NCBI RefSeq assembly: GCF_900109755.1
Contig: NZ_FOAR01000009.1
Span: 124,001-188,000, forward strand
DNA from: Pseudomonas agarici
Lineage (GTDB): Bacteria; Pseudomonadota; Gammaproteobacteria; Pseudomonadales; Pseudomonadaceae
Length of the DNA: 64,000 nucleotides
Reading direction: 5' to 3'
Position numbers and translations under genes: made by a program. The notes beneath the pieces are model-generated. The model was not told the DNA's origin. It saw only the letters and a program-made list of their open reading frames with translations, and ran no database searches. Shown piece by piece: positions 56,498 through 64,000 of this stretch; the stretch's first letter is position 1, and each line of letters begins with the position of its first letter.

Positions 56498-56977
56498 TCA
56501 GCGGCGGCGCCGACGCCCTTTGTAATGCTGCTGAAGTTCTTCTCGTAGCTGACGAACCGTCACAAGGAACTTGCGCATTTCGCGGTGGCGTTGGCTATTA
56601 AGAACTAGTAGGCTCAAAAGTGGAAGAATAATCCCTGTTATATAGGCGATAAAATGAGGCGTATTGCCTGTGAGTGAGAGTATCAAACATAGGCAAAGCA
56701 CATTGAATGCAACAACACCCCATATCGCCCCTGGACGGCCAAGCAGCACCAGATAATTGAACATCGTTAGTGTTGTTGATACAAAGATAACTACAATTGT
56801 CATGTATTTGGTGTGTCCGGGATAACCTTTAAAGTAAGCGCTTGTCATCAGAAGGATAGTGCATGCTAACGAGAAGCAACTTAAAAAAATTGCACACAAA
56901 AAAATAGGAAAGTAGCGCGCCATAAACAACGCCTTGAACTTTTTTAGTTTGAAATCAAAAAGAATTATACTCCTCAT
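56498..56977 (-). CDS. Membrane protein, putative immunity protein (copy 1)
   Basis: The protein has 159 residues from the ATG at 56977 (GGGGGT upstream). Four helices, matching copy 2 in the middle (TLTMFNYLVLLGRPGA and LCLCLILSLTGNTPHFI are identical). The start overlaps the effector gene's 3' end by 23 bases, so the two are translationally coupled. The most divergent part is the N-terminal third and first loop (SAYFKGYPGHTKYM versus STYFKDYPKRATYT), where specificity might differ between the copies. Confidence 0.75.
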   Translation of the reverse strand: MRSIILFDFKLKKFKALFMARYFPIFLCAIFLSCFSLACTILLMTSAYFKGYPGHTKYMTIVVIFVSTTLTMFNYLVLLGRPGAIWGVVAFNVLCLCLILSLTGNTPHFIAYITGIILPLLSLLVLNSQRHREMRKFLVTVRQLREELQQHYKGRRRRR

Positions 56978-57875
56978 AAAGTACCCCCATTGCAATGGTG
57001 TTTATGTTTCCAGAGTAAGCGCTACCTGCCAGGCTTATGGAAGCGCCAAGAGCATCTTGTATCTGCGTAAGCGTCACATGCTGAATTTGGTCACTGGTAT
57101 AGCGTTTTGGAAGTTTTCCAAGATGTTGTTCAAGTTTCAGTTGCTTTGCAGTCAGACTGGGATGCCGAATGGGCAATAATTCGCGGGTCAATGATTTTTG
57201 CTGTTGCCGTGAAAGCCCTTTCGAAAGGTCATACCAACTTCTACCAGTTGCAACTTTTCGAGCGTGCAATAACTTGAAAGTTGCAGTTGCCGAGGTGCCT
57301 GCGCCAAACAACGAAACAGCATCCAGAACGGGCATCATGTATCGATACCAGTCCTCTCGATCCATCTCATCGTTCAAAACAGGATCTGTGACTTCGTTAT
57401 GGACCCTGACCATGCCCACGGCACACTGCGCGAAACTCGCTACCGCAACACCTAGCCCAATTTTCGAGACGATTAAGCTCGCTCCTCCGCTGAACGGAAC
57501 AAGTACAGTTCCACTCAGTACAACAACCCATCCCAAGATGGCGCTAGTACAAGCCAAGCCCGCGCTCACCGCCTCTGCAACCAGTCGTGATTCCCGTGGC
57601 TGCGTCTCCAGCGCCCGCGCAAACTCCAACGGCGCCATGTACCTGGGCACCTCACGCAATATCACCTTTTTCGGCACAATGCTGCAAATCACCTGGAACT
57701 CGCGCAACGTTACTACCGTGAAATCGCTTTCGATATACACCACGCCAGCGCCCGCTATCGCCGGGTCCGCATCGATAGCGCGAAATAGGCGTGGCAGATC
57801 GACCTTGCCCTCTACGCGCTGCCGAGCGTTGCTGTGCGCCCCGGGAACACCGCTTTTCAATAGTTCGGAAATCAT
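56955..57875 (-). CDS. Hcp-linked putative type VI effector with hydrophobic core
   Basis: The protein has 306 residues from the ATG at 57875 (AGGGA upstream). The N-terminal soluble part (1-95: VEGKVDLPRLFRAID, VVYIESDFTVVTL) is followed by a long hydrophobic Gly/Ala-rich segment (about 100-157: AVSAGLACTSAILGWVVVLSG... LVPFSGGASLIVSKIGLGVA) that could form two or three membrane helices, then a basic C-terminal part (LSRQQQKSLTRELLPIRHPS). There is no signal peptide, PAAR or VgrG module. It is divergent from hcp (190 bases apart) and followed, with overlap, by two paralogous membrane proteins. This is the layout of an Hcp-delivered, membrane-active toxin with its immunity genes (compare Tse4/Tsi4 of P. 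aeruginosa). Relatives are, I believe, labelled NAD synthetase in databases, without support in this sequence. Confidence 0.7.
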   Translation of the reverse strand: MISELLKSGVPGAHSNARQRVEGKVDLPRLFRAIDADPAIAGAGVVYIESDFTVVTLREFQVICSIVPKKVILREVPRYMAPLEFARALETQPRESRLVAEAVSAGLACTSAILGWVVVLSGTVLVPFSGGASLIVSKIGLGVAVASFAQCAVGMVRVHNEVTDPVLNDEMDREDWYRYMMPVLDAVSLFGAGTSATATFKLLHARKVATGRSWYDLSKGLSRQQQKSLTRELLPIRHPSLTAKQLKLEQHLGKLPKRYTSDQIQHVTLTQIQDALGASISLAGSAYSGNINTIAMGVLYEEYNSF

Positions 57876-58065
57876 CCCATCATTCCCTGACCTGTTATGA
57901 CGGTCTGGGAGCATAAGCAGTCCAATCAGCGGAAAATGTAGGACTTGCGAGTTAATGAGGTGGGCACATTCCCTTTCGCTGTTCCGCGCCTTGATCCAGA
58001 CAGCCCCCTGCGAAGACAGTACCTGCCAACGCCAGTTCGGCGTGGATCAACGACACGGAGTGTGT

Positions 58066-58554
58066 ATGGCAACCGATATGTTTTTGAAGCTGGGCGATAT
58101 CAAAGGTGAGTCCAAAGACCAGCAACACCGGGACGAGATCGAAATCCAATCGATTCAATGGGGCATGAACCAGTCCGGCTCCATGCACACGGGCAGCGGT
58201 GGCGGTTCCGGCAAGGTCAGTATCAACAACTTGTCCTTCAGTAAATCCATGGACAAGTCATCCCCCAATCTGATGGCGGCGTGCTCCAGTGGCAAGCACT
58301 TTCCCGAAGCGACGCTCACCGTGCGCAAGGCCGGCGGCACCAGCCCGGTGGAATACCTGGTGATTACCCTCAAAGAAGTGATGGTGGCGTCCTATGGAAC
58401 CCATGGTAATCAGGGTGAGGATATTTTGCATGAGGATATAGCGCTGAACTTCGCCAAGGTCGAAGTCAGCTACCAGGCGCAGAAAGCCGATGGTGGCAAG
58501 GATGGTGGGGTCATCAAGTATGGCTGGAATATTCGTGAGAACGTGAAGATCTGA
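58066..58554 (+). CDS. hcp: Type VI secretion tube protein Hcp
   Basis: The protein has 162 residues from the ATG at 58066 (ACGGAG upstream). The Hcp fold is diagnostic: DMFLKLGDIKGESKD, HRDEIEIQSIQWGMNQSGS, VSINNLSFSKSMDKSSPNLM, CSSGKHFPEATLTVRKAGG, EYLVITLKEVMVASYGTHGN and ALNFAKVEVSYQAQKADGG. It forms hexameric rings that stack as the T6SS inner tube and can hold small effectors. It is unlinked to core tss genes here, an orphan hcp with the divergent effector module. Confidence 0.96.
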   Translation: MATDMFLKLGDIKGESKDQQHRDEIEIQSIQWGMNQSGSMHTGSGGGSGKVSINNLSFSKSMDKSSPNLMAACSSGKHFPEATLTVRKAGGTSPVEYLVITLKEVMVASYGTHGNQGEDILHEDIALNFAKVEVSYQAQKADGGKDGGVIKYGWNIRENVKI

Positions 58555-58631
58555 CCGTCGTTGACAACGCTGCTGCCGATGGATGTTAGGATCAAACCCT
58601 TAACGTTGCTCCCGTCATCATCAATAATGTT

Positions 58632-58676
58632 CTAGTGGCCTGTACGGTGAATAGAACTAACCCCACAGGCCACTAG
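58632..58676. repeat. Short inverted-repeat element, 45-bp copy
   Basis: CTAGTGGCCTGT and ACAGGCCACTAG are perfect 12-bp terminal inverted repeats around 21 bases. They match the ends of the larger element at 63335-63501. It sits between convergent hcp and maoC-like genes, where it could also act as a transcript end. Confidence 0.8.
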
Positions 58677-58693
58677 TTCCGATGGATGGTCTG

Positions 58694-59548
58694 TCAGGCA
58701 ATGGGTTGCCAAATACCGCTCAGATGTTCCAACCTCTCGGCGCCGGATAATTTGAACGCGCCGTTCGAGCCTGGCGCACTGGCCCACAAGTCGACTTCGC
58801 TGGGTAGGCGCACCGGTTTGCGGAAGGTCACGTCGATTTCGATATTCGCCGCCGGCAGGTGATTGCCCAGGGCCGCCAGCGTGCGTGCTTTGTTCCACAG
58901 GCCATGGGCGATGGCCTGGGGGAAACCGAACAGCCGGGCACTGAGGGCGCTCAGGTGGATCGGGTTGTAGTCGCCGGAGACCCTGGCGTATTGGCGGCCG
59001 ATATCGGCGGGGCATTGCCAGCGGGTCAGTTGCGCCAGCTCTCCAGGTTGCCACTCGGTTTGCTCGGGCGGTTCGCCCGCCAGCTCGACCCCTCGGCAGA
59101 GCATGCGACTTTCGGCTTCCCACAACGGCCCCAGTGCGTCGTCGATCTGGGTCAGCAGGTCGAACGTCGCGCCCTTGGCGTGGGGCTGCAGGTTGCGCAC
59201 CTGGACGCCGACCCGCAGGCTGGTGACGCCACCCAGTGGGCGCAGGATGCGGATACGGTTGTTCAGGTGGACCAGACCCATCAGGGGGAACGGAAAGCCC
59301 TTGGCGGTGAGCAGTTGCAACTGCAGGGGAAACGCCAGCACATGGGGGTAGGTTGCGGGCATCAGGCCGGTATCGGCAAAACCACACACCTTGCGGTAGG
59401 CCGCCAGGCGCTTAGTGTCGACAGTGACCCAGCAGCACAGGCCCTCGGCGGGCAACTGCGTGCCGGTGATCTTGCGCCGCCGTGCGGCGCGGATATACAA
59501 CCCCGGCAACGCGGGGGCAATGGTCAGGTACTGCCAATTCACTTGCAT
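58694..59548 (-). CDS. MaoC-like dehydratase/acyl-CoA hydratase
   Basis: The protein has 284 residues in double hot-dog layout. The C-terminal hydratase motif YARVSGDYNPIHLSALSARLFGFPQAIAHG has the Asp/His pair (D-x4-H). It hydrates or dehydrates (R)-3-hydroxyacyl chains. It is two bases downstream of the FabG-like gene, so one operon, and next to a divergent thiolase. The set could feed PHA, lipid or fatty-acid beta-oxidation pathways. Confidence 0.9.
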   Translation of the reverse strand: MQVNWQYLTIAPALPGLYIRAARRRKITGTQLPAEGLCCWVTVDTKRLAAYRKVCGFADTGLMPATYPHVLAFPLQLQLLTAKGFPFPLMGLVHLNNRIRILRPLGGVTSLRVGVQVRNLQPHAKGATFDLLTQIDDALGPLWEAESRMLCRGVELAGEPPEQTEWQPGELAQLTRWQCPADIGRQYARVSGDYNPIHLSALSARLFGFPQAIAHGLWNKARTLAALGNHLPAANIEIDVTFRKPVRLPSEVDLWASAPGSNGAFKLSGAERLEHLSGIWQPIA

Positions 59549-59550
59549 GT

Positions 59551-60903
59551 TCAGGCCCCCAATACACTTTGTCCGCAGACCCTCAAGGCCTGACCGCTAA
59601 GCGCTCCCGAACCCGGTTGGGCCAGCCAGGCCACCGCCTCGGCGACATCCTGAGGCAAGCCGCCCTGGCCCAGAGAGCTCATGCGTCGTCCGGCTTCGCG
59701 CAAGAGGAAGGGGATATGCGCGGTCATCTGGGTCTCGATAAACCCAGGGGCCACGGCGTTGATACTGATACCGCGCTCGCGCAATAGCGGCGCCCAAGCC
59801 TGAGCGAGGCCGATCAGCCCGGCCTTGCTCGCGGCATAGTTGGTCTGGCCGCGATTGCCGGCGATGCCACTGATGGAGGCCAGCAGGATCACCCGGCCAT
59901 CATCGTGTAGGGTACCGCTGTCGAGCAGGGCGCGGGTCAGCACCTGTGGGGCATTGAGGTTGACGGCCAGCACCGCATCCCAGAACTCCGGTGTCATGTT
60001 CGCCAGGGTCTTGTCGCGGGTGATACCGGCGTTGTGGACGAGAATATCGAGGCCATGGGGCAGTTGTTCGACCAGTTGCGCAGCGGCGTCTTCGACACAG
60101 ATATCCAGGGCAATGCCGTGCGCGCCGAGCCGGGCGGCGAGGGCTTCGAGATCGGCCTGGGCAGACGGCACATCCAGCAGGATGAGCTCGGCACCGTCGC
60201 GCGCCAGGGTCTCGGCAATCGCCGCGCCGATGCCTCGCGCCGCGCCGGTGACTAGCGCCCGGCGCCCGGCCAGGGGCCGGCTCCAGTCCTGGACCTGGCT
60301 GGCGCAGGCCGAGAGGTGCAGCACCTGGCCGCTGACGTAGGCACTTTTCGGCGAAAGAAAGAAGCGCAGTGCGCCTTCGAGCTGATCTTCGGCATCCTCG
60401 TCGATCCGCAACACCTGTAGGGTGGCGCCGTGGCGTAACTCTTTGGCCAGCGAACGGCCGAAGCCTTCCAGGGCGCGTTGCGCACTGGCGGCGAAAGGAT
60501 CGCGCAGGCTACTCGGAGCGCGGCCAAGTATCACCCCATGAGCGCAGGACTCCAGGTTTCTGAGCAACGGCTGGAAGAATTCACGCAACTGCTTGAGCTG
60601 CTCGGTCTGCACAATAGCGCTGGCGTCGAATACCAGGGCCTTGAGTTTCGGTCCGTGGCCGGGAATCCAGGCGGTACATCCCGGCACCTCGCTGTCGTAG
60701 CTGTAGACGGCATCGGTCAGCTTCAGGGCAAATGCGCCGACTTTTGCTGCCAGCGGTCCGCCGCCCAGCAGCAAGGCGCCTTCGATCGGCCGTAGGCGTC
60801 CGGCCTGCCAGCGTTCCAGGCGTGTCGGTGTCGGCAGGCCGAGGGCACCTACCAGACGTTGACCGATTGTCGAGTTGGCGAAGTCGATATAACGGTCAGA
60901 CAT
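59551..60903 (-). CDS. High-molecular-weight 3-oxoacyl-ACP reductase (FabG4-like SDR)
   Basis: The protein has 450 residues, about 200 longer than FabG. The C-terminal SDR domain is complete: TGAARGIGAAIAETLARDGAEL (about 217-239), HNAGITRDKTLANM, catalytic Ser in LLASISGIAGNRGQ and Tyr-x3-Lys in NYAASKAGLIG. The N-terminal domain of about 200 residues is the degenerate flavodoxin-like domain of FabG4-type enzymes. It reduces 3-oxoacyl-CoA or -ACP with NAD(P)H. The MaoC-like gene follows after two bases. Confidence 0.93.
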   Translation of the reverse strand: MSDRYIDFANSTIGQRLVGALGLPTPTRLERWQAGRLRPIEGALLLGGGPLAAKVGAFALKLTDAVYSYDSEVPGCTAWIPGHGPKLKALVFDASAIVQTEQLKQLREFFQPLLRNLESCAHGVILGRAPSSLRDPFAASAQRALEGFGRSLAKELRHGATLQVLRIDEDAEDQLEGALRFFLSPKSAYVSGQVLHLSACASQVQDWSRPLAGRRALVTGAARGIGAAIAETLARDGAELILLDVPSAQADLEALAARLGAHGIALDICVEDAAAQLVEQLPHGLDILVHNAGITRDKTLANMTPEFWDAVLAVNLNAPQVLTRALLDSGTLHDDGRVILLASISGIAGNRGQTNYAASKAGLIGLAQAWAPLLRERGISINAVAPGFIETQMTAHIPFLLREAGRRMSSLGQGGLPQDVAEAVAWLAQPGSGALSGQALRVCGQSVLGA

Positions 60904-61023
60904 GGAACGCTCTCCGGCAGCAGGGGTTCAAAGGTTGACCGCAAAGGATCGATAGTGGTTCGTTTTGCAGGAAAAGACCTACGCTTTTAACGGCAATGTC
61001 ACTCAAATAATAGGGAGTTTTTT

Positions 61024-62301
61024 ATGAATACGTTGCGCCGTGTTGCCATTATCGGGGGCAATCGCCTCCCGTTTGCCCGCTCCAATGGCCCTTATGCCAC
61101 CGCGAGCAACCAAGCGATGTTGACGGCGGCGCTGGAGGGCCTGATCGAACGTTTCAACCTGCATGGCCTGCGGCTTGGGGAAGTGGTCGCGGGGGCGGTG
61201 CTCAAGCATTCGCGGGATTTCAACCTGACCCGCGAATGCGTGCTGGGCTCGCGGCTATCGCCGCAGACCCCGGCCTATGACATCCAGCAGGCCTGCGGCA
61301 CCGGGTTGGAAGCCACACTGTTGGTGGCGAACAAGATTGCCCTGGGACAGATCGAGTGCGGTATTGCCGGTGGCGTCGATACCACGTCCGACGCCCCGAT
61401 CGGCGTCAGTGAAGGGCTTCGACAGATTTTGTTGCAAATCAATCGCAGCAAAAGCATGGGCGAGAAGTTCAAGACGCTGCTGCAATTGCGCCCGCATCAC
61501 CTGAAACCGCAACTACCGCGCAACGGCGAGCCACGTACCGGGCTGTCCATGGGGCAGCATTGCGAGTTGATGGCCAAGACTTGGAACATCCCCCGTGGCG
61601 AGCAGGATCAACTGGCCCTGGAAAGCCACCAGAAGATGGCGGCCGCCTACGCCGAGGGCTGGTACGACGACCTACTTACGCCATTTCTCGGTTTGACCCG
61701 TGACAACAACCTGCGTGCGGACCTGACCCTGGAGAAGCTCGCCGCGCTCAAGCCGGTGTTCGAACGTAGCGCCAAGGGCACGCTGACGGCGGGCAACTCC
61801 ACCCCGCTGACCGACGGTGCCTCACTGGTGCTTTTGGGCAGTGAGCAATGGGCTCGGGAGCGGGGGCTGCCGATTCTGGCCTATCTGCGCGATGGCGAAG
61901 CCGCGGCGGTTGATTTCGTCAAGGGCGCTGAAGGCTTGCTCATGGCGCCGGCCTATGCGGTGCCGCGTTTGCTGGCGCGCAACAAGCTGACGCTGCAAGA
62001 CTTCGACTACTACGAGATCCACGAAGCCTTCGCCGCCCAGGTCCTGTGTACTCTGAAGGCCTGGGAAGACCCGCAGTACTGCGAGACTCGCCTGGGGCTC
62101 GACGCGCCGTTGGGCTCGATCGAGCGCGCTAAGCTCAACGTCAAGGGCGGCTCCCTGGCGGCCGGGCACCCGTTTGCCGCGACGGGTGGGCGGATCGTCG
62201 CGAGCCTGGCGAAATTGCTCGACACGGCGGGGCAGGGGCGTGGGTTGATTTCGATCTGTGCCGCTGGCGGTCAGGGGGTGACGGCGATTATCGAGCGTTG
62301 A
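61024..62301 (+). CDS. Acetyl-CoA C-acyltransferase (FadI-type thiolase)
   Basis: The protein has 425 residues with AGGGAG before the ATG. The nucleophile is Cys91 in DIQQACGTGLEAT, with YYEIHEAFAAQVLCT (catalytic His), GGSLAAGHPFAATGGR and the second Cys in ISICAAGGQGVTAII. The long insertion between about 130 and 175 is typical of FadI-like thiolases. It is divergent from the fabG-maoC pair, a coherent acyl-chain set. Confidence 0.94.
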   Translation: MNTLRRVAIIGGNRLPFARSNGPYATASNQAMLTAALEGLIERFNLHGLRLGEVVAGAVLKHSRDFNLTRECVLGSRLSPQTPAYDIQQACGTGLEATLLVANKIALGQIECGIAGGVDTTSDAPIGVSEGLRQILLQINRSKSMGEKFKTLLQLRPHHLKPQLPRNGEPRTGLSMGQHCELMAKTWNIPRGEQDQLALESHQKMAAAYAEGWYDDLLTPFLGLTRDNNLRADLTLEKLAALKPVFERSAKGTLTAGNSTPLTDGASLVLLGSEQWARERGLPILAYLRDGEAAAVDFVKGAEGLLMAPAYAVPRLLARNKLTLQDFDYYEIHEAFAAQVLCTLKAWEDPQYCETRLGLDAPLGSIERAKLNVKGGSLAAGHPFAATGGRIVASLAKLLDTAGQGRGLISICAAGGQGVTAIIER

Positions 62302-62456
62302 TCGCGCATCGAGGCGATCTGATCGCAGGATCGCCACTCCCTTCGCGGGGGCCAACTCTGACCAGGACCGCACACAGGTTTCCCCAGGCATTGTCAGACC
62401 GACGGTCTTGGCCTAAGGTCGCAGCCGCCAGCCATCTTGCGACACAAGGTTGATCT

Positions 62457-63245
62457 ATGCCGATTAACGGACAACGTGGGCTCGAAAGACAGATTCCCGT
62501 GCTGTCGACCCTGCCGCGCCCGCTTTACGCCCGCTCCGAGAGCCTCAATGCTGGCTCCTGGACGCCGCGGCATCGCCATGATTGGGTGCAGTTTTCCTAT
62601 GCCATCAGCGGTGTGCTCGGGGTACATACCTGCGAAGGCAGTTTCTTTGCCCCGCCGCAGTGGGGCGTGTGGATTCCCGCCGGTCTGGAGCACGAGGTGG
62701 TAACTTCGATGCAGGCGCAAATGCGCAGCCTGTATGTGCGGCGCGAAGATTGCTCGTGGGCGGCGCAGCGCTGCCGGGTGCTGGAGGTGACACCGCTGGC
62801 GCGGGAGCTGATCAAGAGCTTCTGCCTGCTGCCGGCGGATTACCCACAGGAGGGCAGTGCGCAGTCGCGGTTGGTCCAGGTGTTGCTGGACCAGTTGGCG
62901 AGTCTGCCGGAGGTCGGTTTTTCGCTGCCGTTGCCACGTCATCCTCGCCTACTGGAATTGTGTAACCACTTAATCGAAAGCCCGGAGCAGGGCGTGACCC
63001 TGAGCGAATGGGCGGTGCGCCTGGGTATGTCCGAGAAAACCCTGATGCGGCTGTTCCAGCGCGAGACCGGACTGAGCTTTCGCGGCTGGCGCCAACGTAT
63101 GCGCCTGCTGTCGTCGCTCAATGCTCTGGAGAAAGGCGACAGCGTGACCCATGCGGCGCTGTCCTGCGGCTATGACTCCACCTCAGCGTATATCGCGGCT
63201 TTCAAGGGCCTGTTCGGTTATACACCGGGAGAGTTGTTCCGCTAG
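62457..63245 (+). CDS. AraC-family transcriptional regulator
   Basis: The protein has 262 residues. A cupin-like N-terminal sensor (SWTPRHRHDWVQFSYAISGVLGVHT) is followed by a C-terminal AraC double helix-turn-helix at about 160-260 (VTLSEWAVRLGMSEKTLMRLFQRETGLSFRGWRQRMRLL, then SVTHAALSCGYDSTSAYIAAFKGLFGYTPGELF). This is the NimR/YdiP-like short AraC class. It may control the adjacent thiolase and reductase genes, an inference from position. Confidence 0.92.
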   Translation: MPINGQRGLERQIPVLSTLPRPLYARSESLNAGSWTPRHRHDWVQFSYAISGVLGVHTCEGSFFAPPQWGVWIPAGLEHEVVTSMQAQMRSLYVRREDCSWAAQRCRVLEVTPLARELIKSFCLLPADYPQEGSAQSRLVQVLLDQLASLPEVGFSLPLPRHPRLLELCNHLIESPEQGVTLSEWAVRLGMSEKTLMRLFQRETGLSFRGWRQRMRLLSSLNALEKGDSVTHAALSCGYDSTSAYIAAFKGLFGYTPGELFR

Positions 63246-63334
63246 GCGCGGGTTTCGAAGCGTTTCATCAGAGCGTTCCGTGCGCTGTACTGCGCTGTCA
63301 GCCGTTGCGCGTCGTCATGGCGCTACCTGAGTCT

Positions 63335-63501
63335 CCTAGCGGCCTGTGTGGTGAGTTCTATGAGTCAATTTCGGCGCCAGAAGTCCCAGGCCGGCGTTGC
63401 TGTTCCTCGCCATAGCTGGGCTATGACTCGTCACAGCGTCTTGGCCATGAACTTCTGGCATCCGAACTTGAGCTAACGAACTCACTGTACAGGCCACTAG
63501 G
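63335..63501. mobile_element. 167-bp miniature inverted-repeat element
   Basis: The ends are 24-bp imperfect terminal inverted repeats: CCTAGCGGCCTGTGTGGTGAGTTC at the left and, reverse-complemented from the right, CCTAGTGGCCTGTACAGTGAGTTC (20 of 24 identical). An internal hairpin CATAGCTGGGCTATG lies at about 63411-63425. There is no transposase frame. The ends match the 45-bp copy at 58632-58676, so it is a repeated, MITE-like family. Confidence 0.7.
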
Positions 63502-63508
63502 CTTCGTC

Positions 63509-63554
63509 CCAGACAGGAAAAATTGAGATTGTCTGGCAAAAATTCCTGTTTTTT
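63509..63554 (+). terminator. Terminator-like stem with an overlapping alternative stem
   Basis: ACAGGAA (63513-63519) pairs with TTCCTGT (63543-63549), followed by a T run (to 63554), a plausible Rho-independent terminator. A competing stem CCAGACA (63509-63515) / TGTCTGG (63530-63536) shares bases with it, so both cannot form together. Confidence 0.5.
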
Positions 63555-63786
63555 GCTGAGTATTTAACGGCTGGAAATTGTCGGAAATGACCGGGTACTC
63601 TCCTGTTAATGGTCTGGCGAGTGTCAGCTATTATCTTTTGGGCTCATGGATTTGCTGCGCTAATCTGGCACATTGAGTGCTTTGGAGAACATTCGAGGTC
63701 GGCATCTTCCTTCCTGCTGTGAGAGGATGGCCGTATAACAAGTGACATTCGCGTGTTTGGCAATAAAGGACCCACAATTAAAGCTG

Positions 63787-64000
63787 ATGAAGACTCCAAA
63801 ACGCATTGAACCCCTGATCGAGGACGGTCTGGTCGACGAGGTGCTGCGCCCACTCATGAGTGGCAAAGAAGCAGCTGTTTACGTAGTGCGCTGTGGCAAC
63901 GAGCTGCGTTGCGCCAAGGTCTACAAGGAGGCGAATAAACGAAGTTTTCGTCAGGCGGCCGAGTATCAAGAAGGCCGCAAGGTGCGTAATAGTCGTCAGG
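63787..64000 (+). CDS. RIO-type serine/threonine protein kinase, 5' part only
   Basis: 71 residues are seen before the window ends. MKTPKRIEPLIEDGLVDEVL, then the nucleotide-binding SGKEAAVYVVRCGNELRCAKVYKEANKRSF (phosphate loop and Lys in CAKVYK) and QAAEYQEGRKVRNSRQ are characteristic of bacterial RIO1-like kinases. The substrate is unknown. The ATG at 63787 has only a weak purine-rich stretch upstream. Confidence 0.9.
   Translation, partial: MKTPKRIEPLIEDGLVDEVLRPLMSGKEAAVYVVRCGNELRCAKVYKEANKRSFRQAAEYQEGRKVRNSRQ

Larger units (their letters stand above)
63246..63786. other. Long intergenic region before the RIO-kinase gene
   Basis: 541 bases without a supportable gene. It contains the miniature element (63335-63501) and a terminator-like structure (63509-63554). 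The remaining 230 bases before the kinase ATG are AT-rich and presumably hold its promoter. The minus-strand frames here are fragments of the element or noise. Confidence 0.6.

Overview
The window looks like a piece of chromosome from a Pseudomonas of the fluorescens group. The evidence is high-GC coding, REP-type repeats, and a run retS-purD-purH-fis-dusB-(DUF3426)-prmA-accC-accB-aroQ followed by gcbA-(DUF2333)-(NUDIX)-sui1-speA, which is the order I know from Pseudomonas. Locus comparisons with P. aeruginosa are from memory, not from a search.

Layout. 0-0.4 kb: the 5' part of a harpin-like type III secretion gene on the minus strand, preceded by a perfect-consensus hrp box. 0.6-12 kb: a TetR regulator, a secreted repeat protein, an AsmA-like protein, a ferritin-like protein, a lipase-like hydrolase, a PsiF protein, an AI-2E family membrane protein, an Hsp70-like protein divergent from cbpA-cbpM, and an RsbRD-type histidine kinase. 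12.2-14.2 kb: two GNAT acetyltransferase genes whose ancestral junction is duplicated around an insert with two small unknown genes. 14.4-19.4 kb: a TonB receptor plus ABC importer behind a Zur-like operator. 19.6-20.5 kb: a copper-chaperone pair. 20.9-28.5 kb: two divergent corrin-ring operons (cobL-cbiD-cobK and cobG-cobH-cobI-cobJ).

28.6-41.5 kb: MarC, RetS (Gac/Rsm control), purine, tRNA and ribosome modification, Fis, fatty-acid initiation and shikimate genes. 41.7-42.6 kb: a compact polymorphic toxin (type 44) and a membrane-anchored putative immunity gene, sitting beside what looks like a chemoreceptor 3' remnant next to gcbA. 44.9-49.3 kb: conserved genes ending in speA.

49.5-58.6 kb: type VI secretion accessory genes with no core T6SS genes. 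There is a VgrG lacking its needle domain with a DUF4123 adaptor but no cargo effector, then housekeeping genes (MATE, two DUF4136 lipoproteins, CmoM, a MazG-like protein). After these come two near-identical membrane proteins, a hydrophobic-core putative effector, and a divergent hcp. The effector with tandem immunity candidates is the best lead for an under-described system. 58.6-64 kb: a MaoC/FabG/thiolase acyl-metabolism set, an AraC regulator, two copies of a short inverted-repeat element, and the start of a RIO-type kinase.
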